Positions 34,412 to 43,358 of a stretch of 58,348 bases of DNA are shown in pieces. This stretch comes from Bacteroidota bacterium (lineage in GTDB: Bacteria > Bacteroidota > Bacteroidia > Sphingobacteriales > Sphingobacteriaceae): NCBI GenBank assembly GCA_013288685.1, contig JABDBM010000017.1:1-58348 (forward strand). The letters are read 5' to 3'. The notes under the pieces were generated by a model. The model made no database searches. It saw only the letters and a list, made by a program, of their open reading frames with translations, and was not told the DNA's origin. Made by a program: the position numbers and the translations under genes. Within the stretch, counting starts at the first letter, position 1. Every line of letters starts with the position of its first letter.

Positions 34412-36811
34412 ATGAAGATATCCTATAATTGGCTTAAAGAATTTATTGACGTAGATAAAACTCCCCAGGAGCTTTCCACGATATTAACTGGCACCGGTTT
34501 GGAGGTGGAAAGCCTCGAGAAAGTGCAGCCCGTTCCCGGCGGTTTAGAGGGCCTGGTGGTTGGTTATGTAAAAGAATGCATTCAACACCCCAATGCCGAT
34601 AGGTTACGGGTTACCAAGGTTGATGCCGGCACAGGCGAGGACCTGCAAATTGTTTGCGGCGCGCATAATGTGGCTGCCGGGCAAAAAGTGGTAGTGGCTA
34701 CTGTAGGTACTACTGTTTACCCAACCGTTGGCGAGCCGTTTAAAATTAATAAATCAAAAATTCGCGGCGAAGTATCCGAAGGGATGATTTGCGCTGAAGA
34801 TGAAATAGGCTTGGGTACCGACCACGCCGGTATTATGGAACTGGATGCCGATGCCACTATTGGTATGCTGGCTAAAGACTATTTTAAACTAACCGACGAT
34901 TACCTGTACGAAATTGGCTTAACCCCCAACCGAGCCGATGCTGCATCACATTTAGGCACCGCACGTGATATTGCTGCATTTTTAAAAATAGCGGTTCAAA
35001 AACGCGATGTTTCGGCCTTCAAGGTGGATAATACCAGCCGTACCATTAAGGTAGTGGTGGAGAATGAAGCTGCTTCGCCACGATATTCGGGTGTTACCAT
35101 TTCGGGTGTGGAGGTTAAGGAATCGCCTAAATGGTTAAAGGAAAGGTTAGCGGTTATAGGTATCCGTTCTATCAATAATATTGTGGATGCTACCAATTAC
35201 GTACTGCACGATTTAGGTCAGCCGCTGCATGCTTTTGATGCCGATGCCATTACAGGCGATACGGTTATCGTAAAAAACTGTGCTGAAGGTACGATATTCA
35301 AGACGCTTGATGATGTGGATCGCAAATTATCTGCCGATGATTTGATGATTTGCAATGCAGATGAGCCAATGTGTATTGCAGGCGTATTTGGTGGCGCAGC
35401 ATCCGGTGTAAAAGCAACCACTAAAAACATCTTTTTAGAGAGTGCCTATTTTAACGCCGTATCGGTGCGTAAAACCGCCAAGCGTCACGGATTGAAGACT
35501 GATGCATCTTTCCGCTTTGAACGCGGTACTGATCCTAATATGACGGTTGTTGCCTTGAAGCGCGCTGCCTTGTTGATTCAGGAAGTTGCCGGCGGTTTAA
35601 TCTCATCCGAAATATCTGATCATTACCCTAACCCGGTAGCGCCTTTCGAAATAGAGATCAGTTATCACACCATCGACAGACTGATTGGCAAAGCCATCCC
35701 GCACAGCGATATAAAGGCTATTATCACTGCATTGGATATTGCCATAGTAGGCGAAACCGGTGAAGGCCTTTCGTTAAAAGTGCCGCCATACCGCGTGGAT
35801 ATTACCCGCGATGTGGATATTGTGGAGGAGATATTGCGTATTTACGGTTATAACAATATCGAGATACCAACACAGATCAGGGCATCGTTAAACAACTCCA
35901 CCCGTCCCGAAAAGGATGACGTGCAAAACATGCTTTCCAATTTGCTTACCGCGAATGGGTTTAACGAAATCATGTCGAACTCCTTGACCAAATCGGCCTA
36001 TTCATCAAACCTGGATACGGCGGTTAAGATATTGAACCCACTGAGCAGCGATTTGGATGTGATGCGCCAAACATTGTTGTATTCGGGCCTGGAGGCGGTG
36101 ACCTACAACCAAAACCGCCGCAATGCCGATTTAAAACTGTATGAGTTTGGCAAGGTGTACGCTACCGAAGAAGATAAATATGTAGAGACGCAGCGCTTTG
36201 CTATTTTCCTTACGGGATCGGGACAAGCAGAGCAATGGAACCAAAAAGCAAGCCCGGTATCGTTTTATAACCTAAAGGCGATAGTTGACGGCATCATTGC
36301 CCGGCTGAATATTAAGGATGCCGTTATTGAAGATGCTACCTGCAAAAAACTGGCGTATGGCTTGCAATACAAACTGAATAATAAACAACTGGTTAAGTTT
36401 GGTGCGGTGGCAGCCGATGCTTTGAAAAAAACGGATGTAGACAAGGAAGTTTTTTATGCTGATTTTAATTTCGATATGATTTTAAAGCTGGCTCGTAAAA
36501 ACAAAATTGTGTTCGAGGATGTTTCCAAATTCCCGGCGGTACGGCGCGATCTTTCTATGCTGATTGACCAGGCAGTTACTTTTGCCCAGCTAAAACAAAT
36601 AGCGCAAAAAACGGAACGCAAACTATTGCAGGAGGTGAGTGTGTTTGATGTTTACCAGGGCGATAAGCTGCCGGCAGGAAAAAAATCGTACGCACTGAGC
36701 TTTGTGTTGCAGGATAATGAAAAGACATTGACCGACAAGGCAATTGAATCGGTTATGCAAAAAATTATTTATAACTTCGGAAAAGAGGTAGGGGCGGAGA
36801 TTAGGAAGTAG
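34412..36811 (+). CDS. pheT: Phenylalanine--tRNA ligase beta subunit
   Basis: The 799-residue subunit has the expected order. An N-terminal tRNA-binding OB domain about 40-150 (CIQHPNADRLRVTKVDAGTG) is followed by the B3/B4 editing region (NRADAASHLGTARDIA), B5 (PPYRVDITRDVDIVEEILRI), the catalytic-like core and a C-terminal ferredoxin-like anticodon-binding domain (SKFPAVRRDLSMLIDQ). It pairs with PheS, which is not in the window. The two genes after it do not belong to the usual pheT neighbourhood. Confidence 0.96.
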   Translation: MKISYNWLKEFIDVDKTPQELSTILTGTGLEVESLEKVQPVPGGLEGLVVGYVKECIQHPNADRLRVTKVDAGTGEDLQIVCGAHNVAAGQKVVVATVGTTVYPTVGEPFKINKSKIRGEVSEGMICAEDEIGLGTDHAGIMELDADATIGMLAKDYFKLTDDYLYEIGLTPNRADAASHLGTARDIAAFLKIAVQKRDVSAFKVDNTSRTIKVVVENEAASPRYSGVTISGVEVKESPKWLKERLAVIGIRSINNIVDATNYVLHDLGQPLHAFDADAITGDTVIVKNCAEGTIFKTLDDVDRKLSADDLMICNADEPMCIAGVFGGAASGVKATTKNIFLESAYFNAVSVRKTAKRHGLKTDASFRFERGTDPNMTVVALKRAALLIQEVAGGLISSEISDHYPNPVAPFEIEISYHTIDRLIGKAIPHSDIKAIITALDIAIVGETGEGLSLKVPPYRVDITRDVDIVEEILRIYGYNNIEIPTQIRASLNNSTRPEKDDVQNMLSNLLTANGFNEIMSNSLTKSAYSSNLDTAVKILNPLSSDLDVMRQTLLYSGLEAVTYNQNRRNADLKLYEFGKVYATEEDKYVETQRFAIFLTGSGQAEQWNQKASPVSFYNLKAIVDGIIARLNIKDAVIEDATCKKLAYGLQYKLNNKQLVKFGAVAADALKKTDVDKEVFYADFNFDMILKLARKNKIVFEDVSKFPAVRRDLSMLIDQAVTFAQLKQIAQKTERKLLQEVSVFDVYQGDKLPAGKKSYALSFVLQDNEKTLTDKAIESVMQKIIYNFGKEVGAEIRK

Positions 36812-36835
36812 TTGAATAGACTTAAATAAATCTTT

Positions 36836-37282
36836 ATGACAACGCAAGCATTTGAGGACTTCTTGAAAAAGAAGAAAGATGAAGAACCCAAAATTGACTG
36901 GGATGACAGGAAAAATAAGTGGATAAATTCTGTTAATGATTTTTATAATAATGTTAATAAATGGCTCTATCCCTTTACTGTTCAATCTTTGCTTCAGATA
37001 AAGATGAAAGAGGTCTTGGTCAGCGAAGAATATTTAGGGACATACAAAATGAATCAATTAGATATTCTTATAGGGAATGACATTATTTCTCTTATTCCTC
37101 GTGGAGCGTTGGTTGTTGGAGGTAACGGCCGAATTGACATGAGAGGTCCTAAAGGAGAAGTATCGCTTTTTCAAAAAGATTGGGGTAGCTGGAAATTTAT
37201 AAACGTGTTTACAAAAAACGACCTGTGGGATGCGAACGAGGATTCTTTTAAATCTGCAATACAAGATTTAGTAAATGGCTAA
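36836..37282 (+). CDS. Unknown 148-residue partner of the HEPN-like protein
   Basis: Cytoplasmic, no signal or membrane segment. It has a lysine/acid-rich helical start (FEDFLKKKKDEEPKIDWDD), then a beta-rich part (LIGNDIISLIPRGALVVGG and GRIDMRGPKGEVSLF) and a C-terminal WDANEDSFKSAIQDLV helix. No family is recognised; it is not an MNT nucleotidyltransferase (no GS..R motif). It overlaps the next gene by 8 bp, which implies translational coupling. Base composition is visibly AT-richer than in pheT. Immunity or partner function is a guess from context. Confidence 0.6.
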   Translation: MTTQAFEDFLKKKKDEEPKIDWDDRKNKWINSVNDFYNNVNKWLYPFTVQSLLQIKMKEVLVSEEYLGTYKMNQLDILIGNDIISLIPRGALVVGGNGRIDMRGPKGEVSLFQKDWGSWKFINVFTKNDLWDANEDSFKSAIQDLVNG

Positions 37283-37820
37283 GATTTCGCTATCTGGCAA
37301 CGAAAAATCGATCAGTTCTATTTTAAATTGGTACGAAGATCAAATCGAAGCATTAAGGGATTTAAAGAATAAAATTATTAATGCGATTATTTATTCGGAA
37401 GTTGATGTAAAAGTGAATGAAAAGTTTGCTGCTTTGACTTTTGATCAGATTAACGAATATTTTAGCAATAGTGAAAAAGAATTGCAACATTTGGCGTGTT
37501 TTGATTTGGTTTCTGCAACCGAAGCGTTGTTGAGGGTTGATTTTCACAATAGGATTTTTAATAAAGATAAATCGCCAATAGGCAGAGTTTTTAGAAATAT
37601 TTATAAAAAAAAGGCAAATAAAGTTTCACTTGAAGAAGATATTATAGAAACATGGAAAAATATAACTGGAGATAACTCATTTAGCGATTTGTTAAGTTTA
37701 CTTAGATATCGGCATTGGCTTGCTCATGGCAGATATTGGACACCTAAATTCGGGAGAGGATATTCATTTAATATTGTTTTTAATATCTCGAAAAATATTA
37801 CAGATATTGTTACACATTAA
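37275..37820 (+). CDS. HEPN-like putative ribonuclease
   Basis: The 181-residue, mostly helical protein has the HEPN hallmark R-x4-H in LLRYRHWLAHGRYW (Arg146, His151) preceded by a helix with FDLVSATEALLRVDFHNRIF. This pattern fits the RiboL-PSP/MAE_28990-type HEPN group, many of which are RNA-cutting toxins or defence effectors. The assignment rests on the motif and helical layout only. It is AT-rich, coupled to the gene before it and followed 3 bp later by the coiled-coil gene, so it is a compact insert. Confidence 0.65.
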   Translation: MAKISLSGNEKSISSILNWYEDQIEALRDLKNKIINAIIYSEVDVKVNEKFAALTFDQINEYFSNSEKELQHLACFDLVSATEALLRVDFHNRIFNKDKSPIGRVFRNIYKKKANKVSLEEDIIETWKNITGDNSFSDLLSLLRYRHWLAHGRYWTPKFGRGYSFNIVFNISKNITDIVTH

Positions 37821-37823
37821 CCA

Positions 37824-38111
37824 ATGGCATTAGCAGAACAATTAGATACAATTGTACAACGCACAGAGCACTTAATTGCCCTTTGCGCGGCTTTGCAGGA
37901 GGATAATGACTTATTGAAATTAAGCAACGAAGCGCTGAATGTGGCCCTTGATGCAAGCAGGAATAAGACAAAAGATTTGGAAGAGAAGCTTCGTGTATTG
38001 AAGATGGCGAAATCTTTTTCAGAAACAAATGAAAAAAGTCTTGACATAAAGCAAAAAATTAACGAATTTGTGCAAGAAATTGATAAGTGTATTGTATTGC
38101 TGAAAAAGTAG
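37824..38111 (+). CDS. Coiled-coil protein next to zapA
   Basis: The 95-residue protein is almost all heptad-patterned coiled coil (LIALCAALQEDNDLLKLSNE, LEEKLRVLKMAKSF and KINEFVQEIDKCIVLLKK). It precedes zapA by 21 bp. Size and architecture resemble the ZapB division protein, and I recall such a gene before zapA in related genomes, but sequence similarity to ZapB is not evident. Confidence 0.72.
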   Translation: MALAEQLDTIVQRTEHLIALCAALQEDNDLLKLSNEALNVALDASRNKTKDLEEKLRVLKMAKSFSETNEKSLDIKQKINEFVQEIDKCIVLLKK

Positions 38112-38132
38112 TGCAAAAAGTGATAAGCTCAA

Positions 38133-38426
38133 ATGGGAGAAATCTCCATAAAAATAAATATTGCTGACAGAGTTTACCCCTTAAAGGTAAACATGGAAGA
38201 AGAGGAAATAATACGCAGGGCAGCTAAACTGATTAACGACCGGATAAAGGAGTATCAGGAGTTGTATGCGGTAAGGGATAAACAGGACCTGCTTTCGATG
38301 TGTGTGTTGCATTATGCAACATCATCGTTAAAAGCAGATGTTAAAGTACAGGTAGAAGATACCGAGGTAGCCGAGAAGGTATACCAGCTTGACCACATAC
38401 TGGCCGAATTTTTTTCGAAGCAATAA
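38133..38426 (+). CDS. zapA: Cell division protein ZapA
   Basis: The 97-residue protein has the ZapA pattern: an N-terminal beta strand (ISIKINIADRVYPLKV), then EEEEIIRRAAKLINDRIKEY and a long C-terminal coiled coil. It bundles FtsZ filaments at the division site. In the same direction as the coiled-coil gene and rny. Confidence 0.9.
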   Translation: MGEISIKINIADRVYPLKVNMEEEEIIRRAAKLINDRIKEYQELYAVRDKQDLLSMCVLHYATSSLKADVKVQVEDTEVAEKVYQLDHILAEFFSKQ

Positions 38427-38650
38427 ACGTTCTTTTAAATAATGCAAGAGCAATTAAGATCTAACCGCGGTTAAATTTTAAGTATCACTATTAAAAACTT
38501 AACGCTTCAATATCAACGGATCAAAGAGGCATGCGTTAGTCGTTAACATTAACGGTAACCCATGATTCCAAATATCCAGGATGAAGTTTTTTACAATACA
38601 TGACACTTAAAAATTTAGACGCGGTTTTTTTATATATACCAATTATAAAC
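38427..38650 (+). other. zapA-rny spacer, possibly structured
   Basis: 224 bp without a gene. It contains a palindrome TAACCGCGGTTA (38462-38473), AACGC..GCGTT and CGTTAACATTAACG pairings. In other bacteria 6S RNA sits near zapA, but I could not build its closed stem and open bubble here, so no RNA is called. Confidence 0.3.
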
Positions 38651-40219
38651 ATGAGTACAACACTATTATACCTAATCATAGGTGTTTTGATAGGCGGCCT
38701 GCCCGGCTTCCTGATCGGACGCTTTCTGCTGCGAAAACTGTTTAAAGACCAGGAAGTAGCCGCCCAAAATAAAGTAAAGAAGATTTTAAAGGACGCCGAA
38801 AATAATGCCGAGATCCTGAAGAAAAATCGTTTGCTTGAAGCAAAAGAAAAGTTTTTGCAAATGAAAACCGAGCACGAACAGCAGGTAAACGAGCGTAACA
38901 ACAACGTTAACCAGCGCGAAAACGGCGTAAAACAAAAAGAGCAATCCCTAAACTCGCGTTTAGAGAACATGAACCGCAAGGAAAGTGAGCTGGATAACAC
39001 CCGCAAAAACCTGGAACGCCAAACCGAAATTGTTATAAAGAAACAGGAAGAGGTTGAAATACTGAAAAACTCGCATGTGCAGCAGTTGGAAACCATCGCC
39101 GGTTTATCTGCCGAGGATGCCAAAAATCAATTGGTTGATACCCTGCGCGAGGAAGCCCGCAGCAAGGCCATGATACAGATAAAGGATATTGTTGACGAAG
39201 CCAAGCTTACTGCAACCAAGGAAGCTAAAAAGATCGTTATTCAAACCATTCAGAGGACCGCTACGGAAAGCGCAATAGAGAATACGGTTTCTATCTTCAA
39301 CATCGAAAACGATGAGATAAAGGGACGTATTATTGGTCGCGAGGGTAGGAATATCCGTGCGCTGGAAGCCGCTACCGGTATCGAAATTATTGTGGATGAT
39401 ACTCCGGAAGCTATTATCCTTTCGGGATTTGACCCGGTTAGGCGCGAAATTGCCCGTCTGGCTATGCACCGCCTGGTGACGGACGGACGTATTCACCCTG
39501 CACGTATTGAAGAGGTAGTTGCCAAAACCAAAAAGCAGATTGAAGAAGAAATTGTAGAGATAGGCGAACGTACCGTAATAGATTTGGGTATCAGTGGCCT
39601 GCACCCTGAACTGATCCGGATGGTTGGCCGTATGCGTTACCGTTCATCATACGGGCAAAACCTGTTACAGCACTCGCGCGAGGTAGCCAATTTCTGCGCC
39701 ACCATGGCGGCAGAATTAGGCTTAAACGTAAAGTTGGCTAAACGCGCAGGCTTACTGCATGATATTGGTAAAGTACCTGACGATAATCCTGAATTGCCAC
39801 ACGCAATTTTAGGCATGCAGCTGGCCGAAAAATATAAGGAACACCCCGAAGTTTGTAACGCCATAGGCGCTCACCATGATGAGGTAGAAATGACTTCGAT
39901 GTTATCGCCGATAATACAGGTTTGTGATGCCATATCAGGTGCACGCCCCGGTGCACGCCGTGAAGTGGTTGAAAGCTATATTAAACGCTTAAAAGAACTG
40001 GAAGAGTTGGCTATGTCATATCCTGGTGTCGAAAAAACATTTGCAATACAAGCAGGCCGCGAGTTGCGTGTTGTGGTAGAAAGCGAAAAGATAAGCGATG
40101 CACAATCGGAAGTACTTGCTGCTGATATCTCTAACAGGATACAAACAGAAATGACCTATCCGGGACAGATAAAGGTTACCGTAATAAGGGAAACCCGCTC
40201 GGTAGCGTTTGCTAAGTAA
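38651..40219 (+). CDS. rny: Ribonuclease Y
   Basis: ATG 38651 is preferred over 38600, since it puts the membrane helix at the N-terminus ([19 protein letters not shown]). The ~522-residue protein has the full RNase Y order: transmembrane anchor, long coiled coil (about 30-185), KH domain ([19 protein letters not shown]) and HD domain with AGLLHDIGK and GAHHDEVEM. It starts mRNA decay at the inner membrane. Followed by a hairpin at 40265. Confidence 0.96.
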   Translation: MSTTLLYLIIGVLIGGLPGFLIGRFLLRKLFKDQEVAAQNKVKKILKDAENNAEILKKNRLLEAKEKFLQMKTEHEQQVNERNNNVNQRENGVKQKEQSLNSRLENMNRKESELDNTRKNLERQTEIVIKKQEEVEILKNSHVQQLETIAGLSAEDAKNQLVDTLREEARSKAMIQIKDIVDEAKLTATKEAKKIVIQTIQRTATESAIENTVSIFNIENDEIKGRIIGREGRNIRALEAATGIEIIVDDTPEAIILSGFDPVRREIARLAMHRLVTDGRIHPARIEEVVAKTKKQIEEEIVEIGERTVIDLGISGLHPELIRMVGRMRYRSSYGQNLLQHSREVANFCATMAAELGLNVKLAKRAGLLHDIGKVPDDNPELPHAILGMQLAEKYKEHPEVCNAIGAHHDEVEMTSMLSPIIQVCDAISGARPGARREVVESYIKRLKELEELAMSYPGVEKTFAIQAGRELRVVVESEKISDAQSEVLAADISNRIQTEMTYPGQIKVTVIRETRSVAFAK

Positions 40220-40264
40220 AAAATAAGCGTCGTCAGCTGTGTCAATCAGGCGGCGAACGAGGAG

Positions 40265-40312
40265 AAAACTTATACAACATTTAAGGCCCGCCTTGTTTGT
40301 GGTATAAGTTTT
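40265..40312 (+). terminator. Terminator-like hairpin after rny
   Basis: AAAACTTATAC (40265-40275) pairs with GTATAAGTTTT (40302-40312), with an inner AAGGC..GCCTT pair; TCCGTTTTTT follows. Confidence 0.55.
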
Positions 40313-40343
40313 TCCGTTTTTTGAGATTTATTTGCATTAGAAG

Positions 40344-40874
40344 TTGAAAACACCAAAAGATAAAACTCCTGTAATAAATCAGGCAGACTTGCGCCCGGTA
40401 GATGCCTATTTTAGTCAATAAGCAGAAAGTCATCAAAATCCAACCAATAAGTTAATTCATTGGTTTTGCGTGGCCTTAATTGTATTTAGTTTGCTTGGGT
40501 TAAGCTGGGCCATCCCGTTTCCATATATCAAATTTTTAGGGCAGTATAACAGCTTTTTTAACTGGTCGTCGTTTTTAATAGCGTTTGCCATTTACTACTA
40601 TTACAGGCTATCGCCTGTATTGTCGTATATGATGTTGTTGATATTGTTTGCTTTCACTTACGTGATAAGTTTATTAGCTGGCTGGCACACGTCGGGTGGG
40701 CCTGCGTTATGGCTGCTTAGCCTGGTTATTTTTGTTTTGGCTTGGATTGGGCAGTTCGTTGGCCATAAAATAGAAGGCAAAAAACCGTCATTTTTGGATG
40801 ATTTAAAGTTTTTGCTAATCGGGCCAATATGGTTGCTGCATTTTGTATATAAAAGGCTTAATATCAAATACTAA
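40344..40874 (+). pseudogene. DUF962/Mpo1-like membrane protein gene with in-frame TAA
   Basis: From TTG 40344 the frame reads KTPKDKTPVINQADLRPVDA then YFSQ, a TAA stop (40419-40421), and continues in frame AESHQNPTNKLIHWFCVALI. YFSQ(Y)xESHQNPTNKLIHW is the conserved start of the family, so a Tyr codon has probably become TAA. Downstream, GTG 40470 could restart a 134-residue chain with four or more membrane helices, but it would lack the conserved His-containing block. DUF962 (Mpo1) proteins are dioxygenase-type lipid enzymes in yeast. Sequencing error or real nonsense mutation cannot be told apart here. Confidence 0.8.
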
Positions 40875-40957
40875 TTCCATACGGCACCCGCCGGCATCCA
40901 GATAAATTATTGTTTACCTGTTGTAGCGAAAGCATAACGGGTGTCGTAATTTATGGT

Positions 40958-41455
40958 ATGAAGATAAAGACAGCGATACTCATCACGGCTGTTACCCTTT
41001 GGGGATGCAGCAAGGATAATAAACAGGCATTATCGACCAACCTTACTGATTGCCCGGCCAACTTTACCTGTAACTATAATTATTATGACGATGCCGATTT
41101 TACAGATTTCACCCAACCGGTGGCAGGCAAGTACAGGGTTTTTTGGTATAAAAGTATTGTTAATAACAGTTGTGGTTTAAGCAGGCAGCTGTATTTTAAA
41201 GAAGCCTTAAATAGTGGCTATTTTGAAATTGATGGAAGCCAGATAGCAGCGGGACAAGTAGTTGGCTATAACTTTAACTGCCCTTGCTGCGACTTATTTC
41301 TTTATACCCAACCTATAGGCGGTTTTATAAAGGGAACCAAGACTGATGCAAATATATGGCTGGTGAATGCTTCAATTATATTCGGTACCGCTGATAAGAA
41401 GGCTGTGGATACACTTACAATAAATCAGTATTATACCCAGGCAAAATTGCCTTGA
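40958..41455 (+). CDS. Lipoprotein, unknown function
   Basis: ATG 40958 gives a lipoprotein signal (IKTAILITAVTLWGC, lipobox LWGC, then SKDN). The mature part is Cys-rich (LTDCPANFTC, NNSCGL, NCPCCDLF), suggesting disulphides in the periplasm or on the surface. An upstream start would lack this signal. No family is recognised. Confidence 0.72.
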   Translation: MKIKTAILITAVTLWGCSKDNKQALSTNLTDCPANFTCNYNYYDDADFTDFTQPVAGKYRVFWYKSIVNNSCGLSRQLYFKEALNSGYFEIDGSQIAAGQVVGYNFNCPCCDLFLYTQPIGGFIKGTKTDANIWLVNASIIFGTADKKAVDTLTINQYYTQAKLP

Positions 41456-41527
41456 TGTTTGGTTGGCTGGAGCAGGCAAATGTAACCTAATCAACTATTT
41501 AACTTAATCCAACTAATCAACTCATCC

Positions 41528-43282
41528 CTACAAATTTTTCCCCAGCTTATCCAATATATCCTGCGGTACTTTTTCCAGATCGAGTACAAGGAAGCCGTCG
41601 AGGCAATCAGAAAATTTAGGGTCGATGTTAAAGCAGATAATTTTGGCGTTAAGTCCAATATATTGGCGCAGCAGAACGGGCACTTTCATGTTACGGGTTT
41701 CCACTTCGGATATCAGGGCATCCAATCCTTTAAAAGTGTCTTCACCCGCCATCAGCAAATCGGTATCGATACTCGAAAAATCGACTTTAAACTTTTTACG
41801 TGGCCTTACATATTGGGCAAGTTCGTGGTCAAAATGATTACGGTTGATGTAATCTACAATCAAAGATTTAGAAAAATTGGAAAAATTGTTGCTGATGCTA
41901 ACCGGGCCCAGTAAATACCGGTAGCGGGGGTTATCAATCAGGTATTTTAAAATCCCCTTCCATAGCAAAAATAGAGGCAGCGGTTTGGTTTGATATTCTT
42001 TGCGTATCCAGCTGCGGCCAAGTTCAATGCCTTTTTTTAATATCGGTGTAAACTGCGATTTAATTTTAAACAGTTCCGAAATATAAAAACCCTTTTTGCC
42101 AATGCTGTAAAATATTTCGTCGCCCAGCCCTATACGATAGGCGCCAACAATCATTTTAGCTTCGGTATCCCATATAAAAAGATGATGGTAATAAATATCG
42201 TACTCATCCAGGTCGGTAGCCTTATTAGTACCCTCACCAATTTCCCTGAAAGTTATCTCCCTGAGCCGGCCAATTTCGCGAATAACGTTTGGGATAGACG
42301 AAGTGGGTGCAATGAACACTTCATAATTCTTTTCTGTCCATACTCTATAGCTTTCCCGTAAAGGTGCAATCTCTTTTTCGAGTACTGCCGAACTCATTTC
42401 GGGCACAATATCCGCAGGCTGTTTTTTTATTTTAAACAGGTTGCGAGGGTTAAATATTTTTTTTTCATCCTCCAAACCGGTACCTAATGCATAGGTACGT
42501 GCTCTTAAAAAGTTAAGTAAGCGGGTGTTGTCCTTATAGCCCGGTATATCTTCAATGTTGATGGGTTTACCAATACGCAGCCTGATGGTATGCCCATGTT
42601 TATTAAACAGTTCGGACGGTAATTTAGCAGTGCGCAAGGCAGGATGTATTAAGCTAAGCAAGTTAAAAAGCAAGCCATTATTACCGTGGAAATAAATAGG
42701 TACAACAGGTACTTTAGCTTTTGCTATTATTTTGCCCACAACCGGGTGCCACATCCGGTCGGTCACCTCCTTTTTATCTACTTTATAGGTAGATACCTCA
42801 CCGGCCGGAAAGATGCCAATTGGTGTGCCATTTTGTAAAAGCTCCAGCGTGTTTTTTAACCCGCTGATGCTTGACGAATGCTCCACATTTTCAAACGGGT
42901 TTACTGCAATAAAGTAATCGCTAAGGTTAGGGATTTTTTTAAGCAGAAAATTAGCCATCAGTTTGGCGTCGGGCCGTACCATGCATAGCATTTTTAGCAA
43001 AACCATACCTTCAATACCACCGTAGGGGTGGTTGGCAATGGCTACAAAACTACCAGTTGCTGGGATATTTTTTAGTTCGCGTTCATCAAATTCTATTTTA
43101 ATGCCGCAGCCCTCTAAAATGGCGTCAACAAACTCGGGGCCTTGTTTGGGTTGTGCCTGGGCAAACAATTTGTTTACCTCGTTAATCTTCATCAGTTCCA
43201 TCAATAAAGCAGCAAGGCCGGGCATCCGTAACTTATCTAATTTGGTGGCTTTGGCAAACTCTTCGGTGGTTATTACTTTCAT
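41528..43282 (-). CDS. OlsF-like bifunctional acyltransferase (PlsC-like plus GNAT-like)
   Basis: The 584-residue protein has an N-terminal PlsC-type glycerolipid acyltransferase region (VAIANHPYGGIEGMVLL, with an H..E motif instead of HX4D, and GIFPAGEVST). Its C-terminal half is like the OlsB N-acyltransferase/GNAT hemolysin family (LREITFREIGEGTNKATDLD, YYHHLFIWD and GAYRIGLGDEIF). This two-domain order is that of OlsF, known from Serratia and Flavobacterium, which makes ornithine lipid in two steps. Whether ornithine, glycine or both are acylated here is unknown. Inner-membrane associated. Confidence 0.82.
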   Translation of the reverse strand: MKVITTEEFAKATKLDKLRMPGLAALLMELMKINEVNKLFAQAQPKQGPEFVDAILEGCGIKIEFDERELKNIPATGSFVAIANHPYGGIEGMVLLKMLCMVRPDAKLMANFLLKKIPNLSDYFIAVNPFENVEHSSSISGLKNTLELLQNGTPIGIFPAGEVSTYKVDKKEVTDRMWHPVVGKIIAKAKVPVVPIYFHGNNGLLFNLLSLIHPALRTAKLPSELFNKHGHTIRLRIGKPINIEDIPGYKDNTRLLNFLRARTYALGTGLEDEKKIFNPRNLFKIKKQPADIVPEMSSAVLEKEIAPLRESYRVWTEKNYEVFIAPTSSIPNVIREIGRLREITFREIGEGTNKATDLDEYDIYYHHLFIWDTEAKMIVGAYRIGLGDEIFYSIGKKGFYISELFKIKSQFTPILKKGIELGRSWIRKEYQTKPLPLFLLWKGILKYLIDNPRYRYLLGPVSISNNFSNFSKSLIVDYINRNHFDHELAQYVRPRKKFKVDFSSIDTDLLMAGEDTFKGLDALISEVETRNMKVPVLLRQYIGLNAKIICFNIDPKFSDCLDGFLVLDLEKVPQDILDKLGKNL

Positions 43283-43358
43283 ATCTATAAAAAAAGGCCC
43301 TTTTGGGGCATTAAATATGCTTAAAAATTATTTAATTTAACGCTGATAAACCCGTTAA

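Noticed and set aside
38427..38650. 6S RNA gene
   Set aside because: Position is suggestive, but I could not form the long closing stem and central bubble by eye; left as an open spacer.
38536..39123. 195-codon minus-strand frame
   Set aside because: Antisense to the RNase Y coiled coil; Phe/Ser-rich, the mirror of Lys/Glu codons.
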